Source of the DNA: Symbiodinium natans
Taxonomy: Eukaryota; Sar; Dinophyceae; Suessiales; Symbiodiniaceae
Assembly (NCBI GenBank): GCA_905221605.1
Contig: CAJNDS010002426.1
Span: forward strand, 331,686 to 395,685
Direction of reading: 5' to 3'
Length of the DNA: 64,000 nt
In this document: piece after piece, positions 28,810-40,800 of the stretch
Layout of the letters: every line of letters starts with the position of its first letter
How positions within the stretch are numbered: position 1 is the first letter of the stretch
The notes under the pieces: generated by a model
Databases searched by the model: none
Seen by the model: the letters and a program-made list of their open reading frames with translations, nothing else
What the model was told of the DNA's origin: nothing
Position numbers and translations under genes: made by a program

Positions 28810-31800
28810 CTTGGGAAAAGCGGGGCGATGGCAAGCAGTGATCGAGTTGCTGCAGAACTTGCCTCGCCGTGAAATACGGCCAGGAGTCATAACTTACAAC
28901 GCAGCCAGCTGCTTGAATTGTTTGTTTTCCCACATCAGGGGCACCTTGTTGGGGTCCTTGTGATAAGGGAATCCTACTATTTGGGGGGGGTCTATGCTAG
29001 GGGTCCCCTAGTTTCGCAGACCCCCGAATTCTAAGAGAGAGCAACCCTACGCCCACGGCCCACGACACGCACTTATGTTAGGGTGGAGAGTCATCATGTT
29101 GAGGCACTATCTGCACTTGGCAGTTGTCACAGATGGCAACTGGCACTTTTGCTTCTGGGAGAGATGAGTGCAGAACGCCTTGCTGAGGCCTGGACGTAGT
29201 GCCTTTAGCACCCCTTTAATGGTTCACAACCTAGCGTCGCTACTGGCGGCTAGCATGCTAGCTGGCAGCTACCCGGCATCTCTTCAGAACATTGCAAGCC
29301 AAGCTGAACAGAAGTGACGTCGCCAGCTGGTCCGTGAACAGGTCCGCATGTTCCATTGGCCTGCTAGTGCCTTCTGCAGGTTCAAAGCTACAGCATCTGC
29401 ATTACTGCCTGCACTCGGGCAGCTGCCTCCGCGAAGGGCAGAAGCCTCTTTGAAGATCCTCGGCTATAGCGCATGGCTTCTAAGCTTAGCATACCTTCGC
29501 TACTATTCCCACGCACTTCCTTCCACCACTTCACTGTATTTCTAATACCTTCTATCCAAGACTAGCTCCCCCAGTACCTGAATGGTAAGAAAAAGGGGTG
29601 CCCTTATCATTCAGGAGGATCAGTGACGGCCCAGACACCTGGGAGCATCCAACAAGTAGAACCCCAAAGTAGCACCGTAAGGACACTACTCCTGGTATTC
29701 TTAGGAACCCTGAACGATCCTGAACGGAATCTACCTTTTGGATCCTCCCAGGGGTCTGGGTGAGCGAAGGACCCCCCCCCCCGTGGGTGGCTTAAATAGG
29801 GTTTATTTGGAAGCTGAGAGTCGTGTTTTTGTGTGGTAGATACAAAGGAAAGGGCATAAGAAAGTAGCGAAAGGAGCTCCTCAATTCCCTTCCTTATCTC
29901 CTATCCTTTTTTCTTTATTCATTGCAACAGGAGAATGCAGGAAAAGGGCCTCCATTCCCCTCTTGTTCTTCCTTTCTTGTGTTTTTGTCATTTAAAGGGG
30001 AACAGGAGAAGAGAAGGGAGAGAGAAGGAGAGAGGAGAGATAAAAGGAACACAATTTTAATGGGAAGAGCCAAGAAAAGAATAGAAGAGAGATGAACAAA
30101 GAAGATGGAGAGACAAAACAAGGCGCAAAGAAGATGGCACTCTTCTTTATCTATCCTCTCTCCCTTCTCTCTCCCTTCCCTCTTTCTTTTCGAAACAGAA
30201 AAACTAAAAAGGAAGAACTTGAAAAGGAGAAGGGTAATGAAAAGAGCAGAAGAGACAGGCCGAAAAGAGGGATATGATGAAGTATGGGCAAGGTCCACGC
30301 GCAAGGAGTCACCCTCTGCTTACCCTTCCACTGCTTTATCATACAAGTTCCTTTCTTGTGTTTTATTAGTTAAAAGGTAACAGAAGGAGAGAAGGGCAAG
30401 GGAAGTGAGAGAGGAGAGACAACAAGGAGGCCATTTGAATTTTCTGGAGGGGTACTGAAAAGAAGAGAAGACACAAGAAACAAGGAGACGGATAGCACTC
30501 TTCTTTATCTATCATCTCTCCCTTCCTTGTCTCTCGCTTTTCCCTCTATAATTAAAACAAATAGGTGCCCTCTCCTCTTCAGGAAGCCCCCTTGCCCTTA
30601 TTTTGCTAGCTTTCTGAAACAACAAGGGAAACAACACATAGAAAGAGAGGAAAGGGAATGAAACAATAGGCAGTGGAGCTCTTCAGTGTCTTTACCTATC
30701 TCTTTTCTTCTTTTTCTTTTTCATTCAATAAGGAAAAGAAGCTTCCTTTGGTGTGATTTTGAGATTTAAAAGAGAACAAGAGAAGAGAAGGGAGAGAGAA
30801 AGGAGAGAGGAGAGATCAAAAGGAAGCAATTTTCATGGGAAGAGCAATGAAAATCATGGAAGAGAAATGAAGACAGGAGAGGGAGGTGCAAAATCAGGCA
30901 AAGAGAAGATGGTGCTCGTTTTCTTCTTTCCTCTCTTTCTTATCTTTCCCTTTCAAATAAAAACAAAAGGAAGAACAATGAACATGTAAAGGAACCCGTT
31001 TTCTTTTTCCGTTTGGGAACAAGGAAAAGAACAGAGGCGATAGGGCGAGAGGAGGGATTTGCTGCAGCATGGGGAGGGTCTACGGACAAGGAGCCAACCC
31101 CGCTCGCTTTCCCCATCCATTGGAAAAGAAAGGAACATGGCCTCCATTCCCCTCTTGTTCTTCCTTTCTTGCGCTTGTGTCATTTAAAGGGGAACAGGAG
31201 AAGAGAAGGGAGAGAGAAGGAGAGAGGAGAGACAAAAGGATTGCATTGTTAATGGGAAGAGCAAAGAAAAGAATAGAAGAGAGATGAATAGAGAAGTGGG
31301 AGAGACAAAACAAGGCGCAGAGAAGATGGCACTCTTCTTTATCTATCCTCTCTCCCTTCTCTCTCCCTTCCCTCTTTCTTTTCGAAATAAGAAAACAAAA
31401 AGGAAGAACTATGAGAAGGAGAAGGGTAAGGAAAGGAACAGAAGAGATAGGCCGAGAGGAGGGGTATGATGAAGTATGGACCGGTCCACGCGCCAGGAGT
31501 CACCCTCTGCTTACCCTTCCACTGCCTTATCACACAAGTTCCTTTCTTGTGGTTTATCAGTCAAAAGGAAACAGAAGGAGAGAAGGGAAAGAGAAGTGAG
31601 ACGAGATAACAAGGATGCCATTTTGCTGGAAGCGCAACTGTATGTGGCCACAACAAGCAGGCCAGGGAGGCTCAGGCGGGGCAAGTCTCTCCCTAATTAG
31701 AAAAAATCAATCTTGCTATTCACAGGTAGGCGCCCTTCTTCCTCTTCAGGAAATCGCCTTTCCCTTATTTTGCTTTTTGAAGCGAATAAGACAAACAACA

Positions 31801-34800
31801 GATAAGAAGAGAGGACAGGGAATGACTAGGTAAAGAGAGGAGCTCTTCAATTTCCTCCCTATCTCTTAAGTTACTTTTCCTTCTTGGGCGGGTGTCCTTT
31901 TTTCTTCCTTGAAGATGCAGAAAACTAGCAAAAAGGACACCCGATCGCCCATTTTCTTTTCAATTCCCTTCCTTATCTCCTATGCTCTTTTCCTTATTCA
32001 TTGCAACAGGAGAATACCGGAAAAGGGCCTCCATTCCCCTCTTCTTCCTTTCTTGTGTTTTTGTCATTTAAAGGGGAACAGGAGAAGACAAGGGAAAGAG
32101 AAGGAGAGAGGAGAGATAAAAGGAACACAATTCTAATGGGAAGAGCCAAGAAAAGAATAGAAGAGAGATGAACAAAGAAGATGGAGAGACAAAACAAGGC
32201 GCAAAGAAGATGGCACTCTTCTTTATCTATCCTCTCGCCCTTCTCTCTCCCTTCCCTCTTTCTTTTCGAAACAGAAAAACTAAATTGGAAGAACTTGAAA
32301 AGGAGAAGGGTAAGGAAAAGAGCAGAAGAGACAGGCCGAAAAGAGGAATATGATGAACTGAAAAGAAGAGAAGACACAAGAAACAAGGAGACGGATAGCA
32401 CTCTTCTTTATCTATCATCTCTCCCTTCCTTGTCTCTCGCTTTCCCCTCTATAATTAAAACAATAGGTGCCCTCTCTCCTCTTCAGGAAGCCCCCTTGCT
32501 CTTATTTTGCTAGCTTTCTGAAACGACAAGGAAACAACACATAGAAAGAGAGGAAAGGGAATGAAACAATAGGCAGTGGAGCTCTTCAGTGTCTTTACCT
32601 ATCTCTTTTCTTGTTTTTCTTTTTCATTCAATAAGGAAAAGAAGCTTCCTTTGGTGTGATTTTGAGATTCAAAAGAGAACAAGAGAAGAGAAGGGAGAGA
32701 GAAAGGGGAGAGGAGAGATCAAAAGGAAGCAATTTTCATGGGAAGAGCAATGAAAATCATGGAAGAGAAATGAAGACAGGAGAGGGAGGTGCAAAATCAG
32801 GCAAAGAGAAGATGGTGCTCGTTTTCTTCTTTCCTCTCTTTCTTATCTTTCCCTTTCAAATAAAAACAAAAGGAAGAACAATGAACATGTAAAGGAACCC
32901 GTTTTCTTTTTCCGTTTGGGAACAAGGAAAAGAACAGAGGCGATAGGGCGAGAGGAGGGATTTGCTGCAGCATGGGGAGGGTCTACGGACAAGGAGCCAA
33001 CCCCGCTCGCTTTCCCCATCCATTGGAAAAGAAAGGAGCATGGCCTCCATTCCCCTCTTGTTCTTCCTTTCTTGCGCTTTTGTCATTTAAAGGGGAACAG
33101 GAGAAGAGAAGGGAGAGAGAAGGAGAGAGGAGAGACAAAAGGATTGCATTGTTAATGGGAAGAGCAAAGAAAAGAATAGAAGAGAGATGAATAGAGAAGT
33201 GGGAGAGACAAAACAAGGCGCAGAGAAGATGGCACTCTTCTTTATCTATCCTCTCTCCCTTCTCTCTCCCTTCCCTCTTTCTTTTCGAAATAAGAAAACA
33301 AAAAGGAAGAACTATGAGAAGGAGAAGGGTAAGGAAAGGAACAGAAGAGATAGGCCGAGAGGAGGGGTATGATGAAGTATGGACCGGTCCACGCGCCAGG
33401 AGTCACCCTCTGCTTACCCTTCCACTGCCTTATCACACAAGTTCCTTTCTTGTGGTTTATCAGTCAAAAGGAAACAGAAGGAGAGAAGGGAAAGAGAAGT
33501 GAGACGAGATAACAAGGATGCCATTTTGCTGGAAGCGCAACTGTATGTGGCCACAACAAGCAGGCCAGGGAGGCTCAGGCGGGGCAAGTCTCTCCCTAAT
33601 TAGAAAAAATCAATCTTGCTATTCACAGGTAGGCGCCCTTCTTCCTCTTCAGGAAATCGCCTTTCCCTTATTTTGCTTTTTGAAGCGAATAAGACAAACA
33701 ACAGATAAGAAGAGAGGACAGGGAATGACTAGGTAAAGAGAGGAGCTCTTCAATTTCCTCCCTATCTCTTAAGTTACTTTTCCTTCTTGGGTGGGTGTCC
33801 TTTTTTCTTCCTTGAAGATGCAGAAAACTAGCAAAAAGGACACCCGATCGCCCATTTTCTTTTCAATTCCCTTCCTTATCTCCTATGCTCTTTTCCTTAT
33901 TCATTGCAACAGGAGAATACCGGAAAAGGGCCTCCATTCCCCTCTTCTTCCTTTCTTGTGTTTTTGTCATTTAAAGGGGAACAGGAGAAGACAAGGGAAA
34001 GAGAAGGAGAGAGGAGAGATAAAAGGAACACAATTCTAATGGGAAGAGCCAAGAAAAGAATAGAAGAGAGATGAACAAAGAAGATGGAGAGACAAAACAA
34101 GGCGCAAAGAAGATGGCACTCTTCTTTATCTATCCTCTCGCCCTTCTCTCTCCCTTCCCTCTTTCTTTTCGAAACAGAAAAACTAAATTGGAAGAACTTG
34201 AAAAGGAGAAGGGTAAGGAAAAGAGCAGAAGAGACAGGCCGAAAAGAGGAATATGATGAACTGAAAAGAAGAGAAGACACAAGAAACAAGGAGACGGATA
34301 GCACTCTTCTTTATCTATCATCTCTCCCTTCCTTGTCTCTCGCTTTCCCCTCTATAATTAAAAAAATAGGTGCCCTCTCTCCTCTTCAGGAAGCCCCCTT
34401 GCTCTTATTTTGCTAGCTTTCTGAAACGACAAGGAAACAACACATAGAAAGAGAGGAAAGGGAATGAAACAATAGGCAGTGGAGCTCTTCAGTGTCTTTA
34501 CCTATCTCTTTTCTTGTTTTTCTTTTTCATTCAATAAGGAAAAGAAGCTTCCTTTGGTGTGATTTTGAGATTCAAAAGAGAACAAGAGAAGAGAAGGGAG
34601 AGAGAAAGGAGAGAGGAGAGATCAAAAGGAAGCAATTTTCATGGGAAGAGCAATGAAAATCATGGAGGAGAAATGAAGACAGGAGACCGGGATCCCCTTG
34701 GCACCCTGCAAAAGTCCTGCAAATACCACACAAAACGGAAAAGGGTAGGAACAACATTTGCGGGTCAAAATTTGCCGGGATCCCCATGGCACCCTGCAAA

Positions 34801-37800
34801 AGTCCTGCAAATACCACACAAAACGGGAAAGGGTAGGAACAACTTTGCCGGTCAAAATTTGCCGGGATCCCCTTGGCACCCTGCAAAAGTCCTGCAAATG
34901 CCACACAAAACGGAAAAGGGTAGGAACAACATTTGCAGGTCAAAATTTGCCGGGATCCCCTTGGCACCCTGCAAAAGTCCTGCAAATGCCACACAAAACG
35001 GAAAGGGTAGGAACAACATTTGCGGGTCAAAATTTGCCGGGATCCCCTTGGCACCCTGCAAAAGTCCTGCAAATACCACACAAAACGGAAAAAGGTAGGA
35101 ACAACATTTGCGGGTCAAAATTTGCCGGGATCCCCTTGGCACCCTGCAAAAGTCCTGCAAATGCCACACAAAACGAAAAAGGGTAGGAACAAAAATTGCG
35201 GGTCAAAATTTGCCGGGATCCCCTTGGCACCCTGCAAAAGTCCTGCAAATGCCACACAAAACGGAAAAGGGTAGGAACAACATTTGCGGGTCAAAATTTG
35301 CCGGGATCCCCTTGGCACCCTGCAAAAGTCCTGCAAATGCCACACAAACGGGAATAGGGTAGGAACAACATTTGCGGGTCAAAATTTGCCGGGATTCCCT
35401 TGGCGCCCTGCAAAAGTCCTGCAAATACCACACAAAACGAAAAAGGGTAGGAACAACATTTGCGGGTCAAAATTTGCCGGGATCCCCTTGGCACCCTGCA
35501 AAAATCCTGCAAATGCCACACAAAACGGAAAAGGGTAGGAACAACATTTGCGGGCCAAAATTTGCCGGGATCCCCTTGGCACCCTGCGAAAGCCCTGCAA
35601 ATGCCACACAAATCGGAATAGTGTAGGAACAACATTTGCGGGTCAAAATTTGCCGGGATCCCCTTGGCACCCTGCAAAAGTCCTGCAAATACCACACACA
35701 ACGGAAAAGGGTAGGAACAACATTTGCGGGTCGGGGTTGGGGGGTCAGGAATTAAATAATTTAAATAATTTAAATAATTTAAATGCACCAGGGGGGGGCG
35801 TCCGGGCATTAAAATTATTTAAATTATTTAATTCCCCGGCTCGTACTTTAGTATTGGGGGGAGGCCCGCGCTCGTAATTCAGTATTGGGGGGAGGCCCGG
35901 GCTCGTAATTTAGTGTTGAGGGGGAGGCCCGGGCTCGTGATTTAGTATCGGGGAATTGAAAAATTGATTTCATTTCAATGTCCAGGGGCCCGATTTGGCC
36001 AAATTTTGCCGGGCAGCCTCCGGGCAAAATTTGGCCAAATCGAGCCGCGCATTTCTCATGGCATACGAAGGCGGCAAATTTTGACCCGCAAAGTTGTTCC
36101 TACCCGTTCCCGTTTTGTGTGGTGTTTGCATCACTTTTCCCGAGTGCCAAGGGGATCCCGGCAAATTTTGACCGGCAAAGTTGTTCCTACCCTTTCCCGA
36201 TTTGTGTGGTATTTGCAGGACTTTTCCAGGGTGCCAAGGGAATCCCGGCAAATTTTGACCCGCAAAGTTGTTCCTACCCTTTCCCGTTTTGTGTGGTATT
36301 TGCAGGACTTTTTCCAGGGTTGCCAGGGAAATACCGAGCACACATTTTTGACGGCAAAGTTGTTCCTCCCCTTCCCGGTTTGTGTGTATTTGCAGGGCTT
36401 NNNNNNNNNNNNNNNNNNNNNNNNNNNNNNNNNNNNNNNNNNNNNNNNNNNNNNNNNNNNNNNNNNNNNNNNNNNNNNNNNNNNNNNNNNNNNNNNNNNN
36501 CCCCCCCCCCCCCCCTCCAGGATTTAAATTATTTAAATTATTTAATGCCCCGGGCCCGAATTAAATAATTTAAATATGAAGCTCCCGAATTAAATATTCA
36601 TATTTAAATCGTGGCCTTCATATTTAAATTATTTAAATCGGGCCCGGGAATTAAATAATTTAAGTAATTTAAATAATTTAAATAATTTAAATCCTGGAGG
36701 GGGGGGGGGCGGCCTCCTCCCGCAGGAAGAATTAAATAATTTAAATATGAAGGCTCCGAATTAAATATTAATATTTAATTCGGGGCCTTCATATTTAAAT
36801 TATTTAATTCCTCCTGCGGGAGGAGGCCCGCCCCCCCCCCTCCAGGATTTAAATTATTTAAATTATTTAAATTATTTAAATTATTTAATTCCCGGGCCCG
36901 AATTAAATAATTTAAATATGAAGCTCCAGAATTAAATATTCATATTTAAATCGGGGCCTTCATATTTAATTCAGGCCTGGGACCCCCCCTAGGACCTAAA
37001 ATAGGGTCTATTTGGAAGTTGGCTCTTGTAAATAAGTATACGTTTTGGGGCCTTTTTTCCTCTTGTGAACACGAGTGCCAGCTTCCAAATAAACCCTATT
37101 TAAGCTGCACACCCCCCCCCCCCCCCCCCCCCAATTCGTAGTAGGGAATGAGGGAGTTAGGGCCCTTTATACATACATGTATATATCTATATATACCCTT
37201 TAAGGGAGTATATGGGTACATCCCTCATACCCTAAACCCTAAACCCTATATAAACCCTAAACCCTAATCCCTACTAAGAAGCAGCCGCAGGAGTTGAAGC
37301 AAAATCTAAACCCTAAACCCTAAACCCTAAACCCTAAACCCTAAACCCTAAACCCCAGAGGAGTTGAAGCAAAATCTGGTCCCGGATCTGGTCGCCTATG
37401 CCACGGCCATCAGCGCCGAGGCTTCGGCTGCGAACTGGCAGCGGGCACTCGCACTCTTCCAGGAGACACGGTTTAGGGTTTAGGGTTTAGGGTTTAGGGT
37501 TTAGGGACTTCTCCAATAGTCGAACTTTAAGGTTTTTGGGTTTCCTTGGGTTTTTTTCGGGAAGAATAAAGTTTGGCTTTTGATTCCTTGGGTGTAGGAG
37601 AAGTAAGCAAAGCCGTCTCATGCGGTTCTCTCTGCGCGAGCGTGTGGGGAGGGTGTCATGCTGCTTGCTTGCCTGACACACTATTGGCTGTGCTCAGTGC
37701 TCTTGTAAAAGGTTCCTCACAGGCGCAAAACTTGTGCAAGTCAAACTTCAATTCCCATCTTCATGGCGTGACAAGGTGGCCATAATCATGTACGAACATT

Positions 37801-40800
37801 GAACCCTAAACCCTAAACCCTAAACCCTAAACCCTGGCAAGTGTCTGCCTTTCTTCTGTGGACCGCTGCAGTTCGGCGGGATATCTACCGACTGGAGATG
37901 ACAGCCCTAAACCCTAAAGCCCTAAACCCCCAGAACTCTAAAACCCTAAAACCCTCAACACAGTAAACCCTAAGCCCTAGAACCCTATAAACCCGAAAAG
38001 TGAGCGTTAGTGATTGGTTCTTGGAAGGGTTTAGGGTTTAGGCTTCAGAGTTTAGGGGGTTGAGAGGTACCCTATTTAATCCCTGCACAGGGATATATAA
38101 GGGGAGATGAGGTGCCTACCGTCCCTCATCCCCTACTGAGAAGTTGTAAGACACCCGGATCGACGGCTTCGGGCGTGGAATTTATAGGATCAATTCCCAA
38201 GTACTCCTGCCCTGGAAGGAGGTCGCTGTGCAGAAGTTACTGCCCAATGCTGCAGCCTTAGTTGAAGCATCCGTTAGTTAAGCTTTGGGTTTTGGGTTTT
38301 AGGTTTTGGGTTTAGGGTTTTGGGTTCTGGGTTTGGGGCCAGTACTGTGATGACTGATTGTTGGCAACCCGCCATGCGCTCGAACCTGAAAGGCTTCTCA
38401 TTGTCTGCATAGCTTCGCCCCAGGGCGACACACAACATTTTTCTCTTCCCATCGTCTAAAGCGAATTTGACTGCGTTGAGTGGAACCAACAGTGCAGACG
38501 AGCCATGCACTGCTATAGTGCACTGGACAGACGTCCAAGAAGAAGCGGAGCATCTCGCTTACAGACGCGAAGATTTGCTAAGATGGACGTCGCTGTATTC
38601 TGAGAAAGTCATCGGGTGTCGGGCAAAAGTGTGAGCAGTATGCTTGTCTGGCGAGCCAAAAACAAGTATGCTTGCAACATCTGGTGATGTCCTGAGGTGG
38701 TGGCATATTCGGCGGTCATCAGCGCGATGGAAAATGCAGCGCAGTGGAAGCTCGCGTTGGCCATGTTGGCACGGATGATGTGCGCCTCAGGCCACCGCAG
38801 CATGCTTTGCCCTTGTCATGTTTGCCATGTGGAGGTTTCCGAAAATAGGGGGTACCTTATTGGGGTCGTTCTTAGATGGGAATCCTACTATTTGGGGGTC
38901 TACTACAGGGGTCCCTAAACCCTAAACCCTAACCCCAAACCCCAACCCCAAAACCCAGCCCGTTGCTGTGGGCATAGGCCCCAGATTGTTCCGTGCAGTG
39001 CACAGCCACCGACAAGGAGCGCAGCCAAACGTGGTGAGCTTCAGTGCAGCAATCAGTGCCTTACTTGGCCAAGAATTGAACTTTCAACTTTTTTGGGTTT
39101 CCTTATTGCTTAGAGTAACAGGAAACATCAAGTTTAGCCTTTTTTTCCCTTATTTATTGGAGAAGTAGTAGGAAAATTTTCCCCTTAAGCTTATCGGAGA
39201 AGCAAGGTGCTTGTGAGAAGTGTGGCCAATGGATGTCGGCCACGGATCTGCGCATGCCTCAGAGATCATGTCATGCTCATGCCAGGCGGTCACTTGCGTA
39301 TTGTACGTACATAGATACTTGTCATGTAATCATATTGTATATATATATATATGTATATACAGCGTTTGCAATTGGATCCTTACATGTATATATATATATA
39401 TATGTGTACACATACCTGTCAGTCGGGAGTTTTGACCAAATTGCTCAAGTTCCGCTGCAGGGTGTCGACCATGAAGGCGGGGAGTGCGCTTTCGATGGCT
39501 TTGTTTTGCGATGCGCAGCACCATGGTTCGGTGACATCTTCACAGTGCAGGATCTGCACGTGCAGCCCAACATTGTGACCATCAACGGTGTCAGCGCTGC
39601 CTTCGCAAAAGCCGGCAAGTGGCAAAAAGCTCACAACCTGCTCACCGAGGCGGCAGGCTCCGGCTCCGCAATGCAAGGGGTCATGAAGCAGCTCTGTGAT
39701 TGTTACTATTAATTACTATGTGTTAGCAGCATTGTTAGCGTGATGCTTTCTAATCTCCTGGTTCAAGAGTAAGAGCCTTCCTTCATTATGAGTTTTTGAT
39801 TGTGTGTACTGCCTCATTTGCAGAATCGCCTTCTCGGAAGAGGTGGATCTCATAGCTCAGGCGAAGTTCCGAAGTACTTTCCGTACCGTTGAGTGCGATG
39901 GTGGCATAACGCCTAAAACTGAGCTCCCAGAGTCAGAGATCGCACACGAAAAGTTGAGGGCGCAAGCTGTTAAAGCAACAAAGAACCCTAAACCCTAAAC
40001 CCTAAACCCTAAACCCCAACCCTAAACCCTAAACCCTAAACCCCAAACCCTAAACCCTAAACCCTAAACCCTAAACTCCATGAATGCACTCCGAGGCATG
40101 GGTTCTGAACACTCCCAGGGGTTGGAGAAAGAAGCGTTGAAAGAAACTGCGCTTTTCGTGCACGTGAGTACTGTGGCTTCGGCTGGACAGGAGACAAAGA
40201 GACAGAGCCAAAGGGACGGAGGGCAAGGTAGAGCGAATAAGCAAAAGCGAAAATTCAAAAGGCGAGGACAGAAGAAAGACATGAGGAAAGAATACCCCGC
40301 CCAAGAGTTTTGATATCCCCCTCTATTGCAGGAAAATGGCACTGGCAGGAACGACGAGAGGGAAGCCTTAAGTGAGAGTTTGCATGTCCTGGGACCAGGC
40401 TCGAAGTGCGAGACCAATATCATCTCATACAGCTCGGCGATCCTCGCTTATGGGCAGCTTTCTGAGTGGATGGGGGCCCTCAGCACTTTCGCAGCATTGG
40501 GGCAGCTGCGATTGAAGCGGAGTCTGTTCTGCGTCAACTCTGCAATCGCTGCTTGTGGCAAGGCATGTCGGGGCAGCACGTGTGATGTCCGCTTCCTTCC
40601 TTCGGACATGTTAATGACTGACTTAGGCACGTCCCATCGTCGGCTTTCCTTTCACTGCAAATCCTACCCACTCACCCACACACACATACAGACATGCATA
40701 TATACATATTATATATATACACAATATATATATATATGTATATATATATATACATATACATATGTATATACATATATATATATGTATGTATGTAGGTATG

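Larger units (their letters stand above)
29770..37135. mobile_element. 7.3-kb composite repeat block bounded by inverted ends
   Basis: At 29,790 the + strand reads CTTAAATAGGGTTTATTTGG followed by AAGCT; at about 37,084-37,108 the exact reverse complement appears (AGCTTCCAAATAAACCCTA...). Each lies next to a C-run on the + strand. Between them are a GA/CT-rich segmental array, an 88-bp satellite in both orientations, AT palindromes and a scaffold gap. No coding sequence is convincing inside. It sits within one intron of the PPR/RluA gene. It could be one large non-autonomous element, or a nest of separate insertions flanked by two unrelated copies of a small inverted-repeat element; a second, mismatched copy at about 36,990 favours caution. 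Confidence 0.5.

Noticed and set aside
29915-34416. Lys/Glu/Arg-rich and Ser/Leu/Phe-rich ORFs in the segmental array
   Set aside because: They follow from GA- and CT-only tracts, recur identically with each copy and have overlapping partners on the other strand.
34684-35735. 88-bp repeats as a CRISPR array
   Set aside because: The whole unit is conserved; there are no variable spacers, and the context is a eukaryotic intron.
34559-35877. Long ORFs (up to 179 codons) across the 88-bp satellite as proteins
   Set aside because: They appear on both strands and in all phases of the same repeat, and the peptide is just the repeat read in three frames.
36131-36564. ORFs that run through the scaffold gap
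   Set aside because: They include unknown residues from the 100 N and satellite sequence, so they carry no information.
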